35,853 bases of DNA from Thermoplasmata archaeon. GTDB taxonomy: Archaea; Thermoplasmatota; Thermoplasmata; Lutacidiplasmatales; UBA184. Of the stretch, positions 30,353 through 35,853 are shown in pieces. Numbering within the stretch: position 1 is the stretch's first letter; each line of letters begins with the position of its first letter. The position numbers and the translations under genes are program-made. The stretch is taken from NCBI GenBank assembly GCA_021821785.1, contig JAKACD010000012.1, positions 1 to 35,853 on the forward strand, read 5' to 3'. The notes beneath the pieces are model-generated. The model searched no databases and was not told the origin of the DNA. It was given only the letters and a program-made list of their open reading frames with translations.

Positions 30353-31567
30353 ATGTCCGAGATGTACGACCTCGCCGTGCTCGGGGGAGGGATCGTGGGG
30401 CTCACCGTCGCCCGGGCCCTCGCCGCTCGCCACCCGGACTGGTCGGTGGCAATCCTCGAGAAGGAACCCGCGGTCGGGCTCCACCAGACCGGCCACAACA
30501 GTGGGGTCGTCCATTCGGGGGTCTACTACCGGCCCGGTTCGCTCAAGGCCCGCCTCTGCCTCGAGGGGCGGGAGGCGCTGCTCGCCTTCGCGCGCGAGCG
30601 CTCGGTCCCGGTCCGCACCCTCGGCAAGCTGATCGTCGCCGCGCGCCCGAGCGAGGGAGCCACCCTGAGCGAGCTCGCCGACCGGGCGCGGGCGAACGGG
30701 GTCGACTCGGTGCGTCGCCTCGACGCCCAGGAGCTGGCCGACCGTGTGCCGGGGGTGGCGGGGTACGGGGCGCTCGAGGTGCCTACCGCCGCGATCGTCT
30801 CGTATCCTGCGCTCGCCCGCCACCTTGCGACCGAGCTCTCCGCGCACGGAGCCGCCGTGCGGACCGGCTGGACCTTCGAACGAGGCGACCGGGACGCCGG
30901 GGGCTGGACCCTCACGGGAAGCGCGGGTCGCGTCCGGGCCCGCGGCGTGGTCAACTGCGCCGGCCTTCAGAGCGACCTGGTCGCGCGGGCGATGGGCGTC
31001 AATCCCCCGGTCCAGATCGTGGGGTTCCGTGGGGACTTCTACGAGCTCTCCCCGCGGCTCCGGGCCCGAGTGCCCTGCCTCGTCTATCCCGTTCCCGACC
31101 CCGCGGTGCCGTTCCTCGGGGTGCACCTGACGCCCACCATCGACGGACGCTTGCTCGCGGGACCGAACGCGGCCCTGGCGCTTGCCCGGGAAGGCTATCG
31201 CCCCGGCGTGTGGGAGCCGCGCGAGCTCGCCCGTCTCGCGCTCTTCCGCGGCGTGGTCGGGCTCGCCCGTCGCTACGCGGCGCTTTCGGCGCGCGAATGG
31301 CTCCGCTCGTGGAGCCCCCGCGCCTACCTCGAGGCCGTGCGCGCGCTCTGGCCGGAGGTCCGTCGTTCCGACCTGGGTCCCCGCACGAGCGGGGTTCGGG
31401 CGCAGGCCGTCCGGCCCGACGGGAGCCTTGAGGATGACTTTGTCTTCGTCCGCGGACCCGGAGCGCTCCACGTGCTCAATGCCCCGTCCCCCGCGGCGAC
31501 CGCCGCGTTCGCGATCGCCGAGCGGGTCGCAGACGAGCTCGATGCCCTTCGGCCCTTCGCGACGTGA
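30353..31567 (+). CDS. lhgO: L-2-hydroxyglutarate oxidase-like FAD protein
   Basis: FAD-dependent oxidoreductase of the DAO superfamily, oxidising L-2-hydroxyglutarate (or a related 2-hydroxyacid) to the 2-oxoacid with electrons to quinone. The 404-residue product starts with the dinucleotide motif LAVLGGGIVGLTVARALA, then GLHQTGHNSGVVHSGVYY and LKARLCLEGREAL, both characteristic of LhgO, and ends with VLNAPSPAATAAFAIAERVA. ATG 30353 is chosen; upstream in-frame ATG 30266 adds 29 low-complexity residues. It is divergent from the pnt operon. Confidence 0.9.
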   Translation: MSEMYDLAVLGGGIVGLTVARALAARHPDWSVAILEKEPAVGLHQTGHNSGVVHSGVYYRPGSLKARLCLEGREALLAFARERSVPVRTLGKLIVAARPSEGATLSELADRARANGVDSVRRLDAQELADRVPGVAGYGALEVPTAAIVSYPALARHLATELSAHGAAVRTGWTFERGDRDAGGWTLTGSAGRVRARGVVNCAGLQSDLVARAMGVNPPVQIVGFRGDFYELSPRLRARVPCLVYPVPDPAVPFLGVHLTPTIDGRLLAGPNAALALAREGYRPGVWEPRELARLALFRGVVGLARRYAALSAREWLRSWSPRAYLEAVRALWPEVRRSDLGPRTSGVRAQAVRPDGSLEDDFVFVRGPGALHVLNAPSPAATAAFAIAERVADELDALRPFAT

Positions 31568-31619
31568 GAGGACCGGCTCGGGCGAACGTTCATCTCACGG
31601 TGTTCGCTCGCGCGGGGAG

Positions 31620-32456
31620 ATGGCTCGCCGCGTACGCACACCGCCCTCCGGGCCGTTCGACCGCGTCGTCCAGGGCGATGCGCTCACCGTGCTCGAGCAG
31701 CTTCCGGGCGAGAGCGTGCATCTCGCCGTGACGAGTCCGCCCTACAATGTTCGGATCCCGTATCGGGGGTATTCCGATGATCTTGCCCCCGAGCAGTACC
31801 TCGAGTGGCTCAAGGAGGTCTGGCGGGCGCTGCACCGTGTCCTCGTACCGGGCGGCCGCTTCGTGCTGAACGTCGCGCCGACGTCGATCAAGGACTTCCG
31901 GCCGATCCACCACGACCTCTCGCGCGACCTTCGGGCCCTCGGCTACATCATGCGCACCGAGATCATCTGGTACAAGCAGACGATGGGGCGGCGGACCGCC
32001 TGGGGAAGCTGGAAGAGCCCATCGAACCCCCACATCGTCCCCTCCTGGGAGTACGTGCTCGTCTTCTCGAAGGGGCAGTGGAAGTTGCCGGGGGACCCCG
32101 CCGCGATCGACATCACCGCGCGGGAGTTCGAACGGTTCTCCGACGGATTCTGGTGGATCCCCCCCGAGCGGAAGCGCCACGGGCATCCGGCGCCGTTCCC
32201 CGAAGAGCTGATCGAGCGGGTCGTGAAGTTCTACAGCTATCGGGGGAACGTCGTGCTCGACATGTTCGGCGGCACGGGAACCGTGGCGGCCGTGGCCCGC
32301 CGCCTGGGGCGCCACTACCTGCACGTCGATTCGTCGACCGAGTACTGCGCGAGCGCCCTCGAACGGGTGCGCGCGGCCTCGCCCCCCGAGGGCTGGCCGA
32401 TCCCTCCGCCGGTGCTCGAGATCGCCTCGACCCCCCGGCGGACCGGTCCGTCCTAA
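31620..32456 (+). CDS. orphan site-specific DNA methyltransferase (beta class)
   Basis: S-adenosylmethionine-dependent DNA methylase. The catalytic motif TSPPYN (38-43) comes before the AdoMet motif DMFGGTGT (214-221), the order of beta-class amino methyltransferases; the SPPY form is most often N4-cytosine, though N6-adenine cannot be excluded. The 278-residue product has its target-recognition region between them (about 110-190). No restriction endonuclease gene lies beside it, so it appears to be an orphan methylase. The TAA stop overlaps the stop of the convergent glycosyltransferase. Confidence 0.88.
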   Translation: MARRVRTPPSGPFDRVVQGDALTVLEQLPGESVHLAVTSPPYNVRIPYRGYSDDLAPEQYLEWLKEVWRALHRVLVPGGRFVLNVAPTSIKDFRPIHHDLSRDLRALGYIMRTEIIWYKQTMGRRTAWGSWKSPSNPHIVPSWEYVLVFSKGQWKLPGDPAAIDITAREFERFSDGFWWIPPERKRHGHPAPFPEELIERVVKFYSYRGNVVLDMFGGTGTVAAVARRLGRHYLHVDSSTEYCASALERVRAASPPEGWPIPPPVLEIASTPRRTGPS

Positions 32457-33496
32457 GCGGACATGCCCCGCGCGACCAGGCGACGGCGGGCGAAGCGGGC
32501 GACCGGTGCGGGCAGCACGACGTACGCGAGGCCGTAGATCGCCGCGGCCCACGTGTCGACGGTCCATGCCCGCTCCTTCGGGTGGCGGCCGAGGAGGCGG
32601 AGATACCCGGCGGTACGTTGCGCCACCTCGCGCCGATCCCCCCGGGCCGCGACCCGCCCCACGAGCTCGCCGCCCCGGTACATCCGGCCGAAGTGGACCG
32701 CGTTCTCGTCGAGCCACTCGGCGAGATCCGGCCGGGCGTGCCGGGCCGCGACCTCGGCGAGGGCTCGGAACGAGGACTCGGCCCGGCTCAGCCACGGGAC
32801 TTCGTGGGTCACGCTCTCCCGGTAGTAGCGGAAGCGCGTGAGCCTTCGATCGTCGAGGAAGAGCGGGCGGCCGGAAAGGATCCCGAGGAGCGCGAGGGCG
32901 AGGTCGGGAAGCTCGGTCGTCTCGAACGCGGCCCCCGCGCTCCCTTCCAAGAGGTCGCGGCGCACGGCCATCGTGCTGGAGTTGAAGGTCGCGTGCGAAT
33001 GGAGAGCGACCAGGTCGAGGACGCGCGCTTCGTCGTGCCGATCGAGGTAGACGGGGCCGGTCCGGTCGAAGGCGGGGTCGATTTCGAGCTCCCGCCAATC
33101 GACCGCGGGAACCGACCGGCCCTCGCGGTCGATCACCCGGACCCGGTTCCGATAGAACCCGAGCTCCGGATGCTCCGCGAAGGCTCCGAGGACGCGCTCG
33201 AGTCGCTCGGGTTCGAACTCGTCGTCGTCGTCCAGGAACGTGACGATCGGGGCGCGGCAGGCGTTCACCGCGCGGCGCAGCCAACGGCCGATGCGGGGTT
33301 CCTCGTCGAACAGGATGGTCGCCCCGAGCGCTGCGAGCGACCGGTCGACCTCGGGGTCCCGCCAGTTCTTCGTGACGACGATCTCGAACCGTTCTCGGGC
33401 CAGCGTCTGCGCACCCAGCGATGCGAGGGCGAAGGGAAGGTAGCGCCGTCGTGAATAGTCGCCGACGACGACCGCGATCTCGGGACTTCCCGCCAC
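32453..33496 (-). CDS. family 2 glycosyltransferase
   Basis: GT-A fold nucleotide-sugar transferase. The 347-residue product starts with the donor-binding strand EIAVVVGDYSRRRYLPFALASL and has the metal-binding acidic run FLDDDDEF (about 88-95) in the position of the DXD motif. The C-terminal part carries a weakly hydrophobic segment near 315-333. GTG at 33494-33496 is used, five bases after the exonuclease stop. Substrate unknown; with the heptose and GT-C-like genes it suggests surface glycan synthesis. Confidence 0.85.
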   Translation of the reverse strand: MAGSPEIAVVVGDYSRRRYLPFALASLGAQTLARERFEIVVTKNWRDPEVDRSLAALGATILFDEEPRIGRWLRRAVNACRAPIVTFLDDDDEFEPERLERVLGAFAEHPELGFYRNRVRVIDREGRSVPAVDWRELEIDPAFDRTGPVYLDRHDEARVLDLVALHSHATFNSSTMAVRRDLLEGSAGAAFETTELPDLALALLGILSGRPLFLDDRRLTRFRYYRESVTHEVPWLSRAESSFRALAEVAARHARPDLAEWLDENAVHFGRMYRGGELVGRVAARGDRREVAQRTAGYLRLLGRHPKERAWTVDTWAAAIYGLAYVVLPAPVARFARRRLVARGMSA

Positions 33497-33501
33497 GCCG
33501 C

Positions 33502-34296
33502 CTAGCCCTCCGCGACCGCCGGGTGGGGGCCCGGCCCGGAGGGAGCCGGGGCCGCGAAGAGCCGACCGCCGAGGTCCCGGACCGCGCGCTCGAGGAGCGG
33601 CTCGAGGTTGACCGTGTCGGCGCGGTTGTATCGCACGAGCCGTTCGAGCGCGTCCCGGCTGCCACGGCGGTACTCCTGCCAGAGGCGTACCGCGTCCGGT
33701 CCCTGGATCCCCTCGACGCCCGAGCGGTCGCCGACCCCGAGTCGCGCCTCGATCCGCTTCAGCCCGCCCGCGATCCCGAGGCGGTAGAACAGGAAGCGCA
33801 GGTCGATGTGGAGCGGCGGTACGATCAGCTGCGGGAACGTCATGGCCAGGAACGGGACGTCGAAGCGGCGCCCATTGAACGTGACGAGGACGCCGAAGCG
33901 ACGGAGGTATGCAGGAAGCTCCTCGAGGTCCTCGCCGGCGATGAACGAGCGGGTCGCGCCGCCGCCGTGGACCGTCACGACCGTGACGATCCCCTGGAAC
34001 GGGGAGAGGCCGGTCGTTTCGATGTCGAGGTAGGCCGTCTCGTGGGCGAACTCGGGGTAGGCCCGCCAGTGCTCCCCCTCGGCGAGGCGGCGGGCGAAGA
34101 AGTGGGCGTCCCGCGCGAGGAGCGCCCGCTCGCTCGCCGCCACCTCGTCGGCGAGACGCCGGCGGCCGGCGACGTCGGCGCCGAGCCGCTCGGGGCGGTC
34201 GAGAAGCTCCCGCCAATCGCGGTACCCCGCGCGCCACAGCTCGGCCTCGGTGGTCGCGCCGATCCCGGGGAAATGCTGGAACGTCGCCCGGAGCAC
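33502..34296 (-). CDS. YprB-like RNase H-fold 3'-5' exonuclease (DEDDy)
   Basis: Nuclease of the DEDD superfamily. The 264-residue product opens with a helix-hairpin-helix-like segment (FPGIGATTEAELWRAG, 9-24) and then the exonuclease core: DIETTG (D91, E93), TFNGRRFD (D146) and YNRADT (Y223, D227), the DEDDy pattern, plus the family segment DLRFLFYRLGIAGGLKRIEARLG-like (from 165). The GTG at 34294-34296 lies about 24 nt from a TATA-like element, so the transcript may be leaderless. Exact substrate is unknown. Confidence 0.88.
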   Translation of the reverse strand: MLRATFQHFPGIGATTEAELWRAGYRDWRELLDRPERLGADVAGRRRLADEVAASERALLARDAHFFARRLAEGEHWRAYPEFAHETAYLDIETTGLSPFQGIVTVVTVHGGGATRSFIAGEDLEELPAYLRRFGVLVTFNGRRFDVPFLAMTFPQLIVPPLHIDLRFLFYRLGIAGGLKRIEARLGVGDRSGVEGIQGPDAVRLWQEYRRGSRDALERLVRYNRADTVNLEPLLERAVRDLGGRLFAAPAPSGPGPHPAVAEG

Positions 34297-34319
34297 GCCG
34301 GGCGGGACCCGCCCCCGGG

Positions 34320-34329
34320 CTTTTACGCT
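34320..34329 (-). promoter_or_regulatory. TATA-like element of the exonuclease-glycosyltransferase pair
   Basis: Minus-strand CGTAAAAGCC lies about 26-30 nt before the GTG at 34296, the spacing expected for a leaderless archaeal transcript. Confidence 0.5.
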
Positions 34330-34348
34330 TCGCGCATGCCCGGGACGC

Positions 34349-34729
34349 TTAGGGGAGAGGATCGGCCCCGTCGACCGGTAGCGGCCCGATCGGAGCGACG
34401 AGCGGCTTCACCGCGGCCCAGAACGCCGCCACGTCGTCCTTCGGGAGGCGCCTGCCGAAGAGCGGCGCGCGGCACTCGGCCTCGAGGAGATCGGGGTCGT
34501 CGGAGTCCCAGACGAGCCGCAGCACCCAGGTGTCGTGGTCCTCCTCGTAGGCAAAGACCCGGCGGCGCGGGTCGGTGGCGACCGGGTTCGGCTCGAGGAT
34601 CTCGAGCGGCGGCTCGAGGGGCGGCGGCGGACCGGGCATCAACAGGGTCGGCGGCGGCCGGGGCGGGAGCTTCAGGCGGATCCACGCGACCACGGGCCAG
34701 TGGGTGCGGCTGACGCCGAGCGACGGCAC
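34349..34729 (-). CDS. small protein of unknown function
   Basis: No family recognised. The 126-residue product has a hydrophobic, proline-rich N-terminal third and a compact C-terminal part with FAYEEDHDTWVLRLVWDSDD, likely a small alpha/beta domain. The frame could be opened at GTG 34810, but that start lies within the rRNA terminator and would read its T-tract as Phe-Phe-Phe; GTG 34727-34729 has AGGAGAGG just upstream and is preferred. It lies between 23S rRNA and the exonuclease gene. The C-terminal part looks like real coding sequence; the N-terminal part is less certain. Confidence 0.55.
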   Translation of the reverse strand: MPSLGVSRTHWPVVAWIRLKLPPRPPPTLLMPGPPPPLEPPLEILEPNPVATDPRRRVFAYEEDHDTWVLRLVWDSDDPDLLEAECRAPLFGRRLPKDDVAAFWAAVKPLVAPIGPLPVDGADPLP

Positions 34730-34747
34730 GCCTCTCCTGAGCCACCG

Positions 34748-34764
34748 GACGGGAAAACCCCGTC
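34748..34764 (-). terminator. second hairpin after 23S rRNA
   Basis: GACGGG-AAAAC-CCCGTC forms a perfect 6-bp stem with a five-base loop, about 32 nt beyond the first terminator. It may be a back-up rRNA terminator or part of the leader of the next gene. Confidence 0.35.
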
Positions 34765-34795
34765 GAGCCGTTCGGCCCGGGGGTCGGTTCCGGGG

Positions 34796-34817
34796 AAAAA
34801 AGAACCACACGCGTTCT
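34796..34817 (-). terminator. hairpin plus T-tract terminator of 23S rRNA
   Basis: On the minus strand AGAAC-GCGTGTG-GTTCT forms a 5-bp stem, with the run TTTTTT starting at its last base. It follows the 23S 3' end by about 14 nt, so it looks like the transcription end of the rRNA. Confidence 0.65.
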
Positions 34818-34830
34818 GCTTAACTGCCAA

Positions 34831-35853
<1,023 letters not shown>

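Noticed and set aside
34730-34810. Longer N-terminus of the small protein at the right edge starting at GTG 34810
   Set aside because: That start lies within the rRNA hairpin and T-tract; a better ribosome binding site precedes GTG 34729.

Overview
The window is a high-GC chromosomal segment from an archaeon. Archaeal markers include the small subunit DP1 of DNA polymerase D, archaeal DnaG (TOPRIM), an XPD-type helicase, a LonB-derived AAA+ ATPase, TATA-box promoters (TTTATA-like elements) and GGAGGTGA-type ribosome binding sites. The mix of genes (bc-type complex, CuA oxidase subunit, several cupredoxins, Tat, transhydrogenase) fits an aerobic Thermoplasmatota-like lineage from soil or sediment. 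That placement is inference. It would be settled by comparing the partial 23S rRNA at the right edge.

Layout. (1) 269-4846, minus strand: one tightly overlapping run, tatA - tatC - TatA/B-like - 61-aa membrane peptide - Rieske protein (with a twin-arginine motif) - cytochrome b - two small membrane proteins. The machine that exports the Rieske protein is encoded with its cargo. (2) 4925-5971: an AbrB/PhoU regulator. (3) 6069-9878: a copper respiration island with a membrane-anchored cupredoxin, a CuA oxidase subunit II split into two overlapping reading frames, a tandem cupredoxin whose first copper site is decayed, and an unknown polytopic membrane protein. There is no cytochrome c, so blue copper proteins probably carry electrons from the bc complex to the oxidase. 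(4) 9945-14420, minus: an XPD-like helicase with an apparent CTG start, then a heptose-7-phosphate kinase, a SIS-domain isomerase and a CBS-ParB-like protein coupled by ATGA overlaps. (5) 14630-19187: GtrA, FixX ferredoxin, malate dehydrogenase, two small coiled-coil proteins, ketopantoate reductase and phosphoglycerate kinase. (6) 19105-25316: CutA, DP1, an unknown 227-aa protein, DnaG, a protease-less LonB-like ATPase with a zinc ribbon, and tRNA-Val(GAC). (7) 25531-34729: a GT-C-like membrane enzyme, GNAT acetyltransferase, the three-gene proton-translocating transhydrogenase, an L-2-hydroxyglutarate oxidase-like flavoprotein, an orphan DNA methyltransferase, GT2 glycosyltransferase, a DEDDy exonuclease and a small unknown protein. 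(8) 34831-35853: the 3' part of 23S rRNA on the minus strand, ending in a hairpin plus T-tract terminator.

The most unusual points are the Tat/Rieske/cytochrome b operon, the CoxII gene split by what looks like a single extra T exactly at the loop between its two membrane helices, the degenerate tandem cupredoxin, the heptose operon ending in a CBS-ParB protein, the XPD homologue lacking one Fe-S cysteine, and the LonB-like ATPase that has swapped membrane and protease parts for a zinc ribbon. No CRISPR array, insertion sequence or prophage gene was seen.
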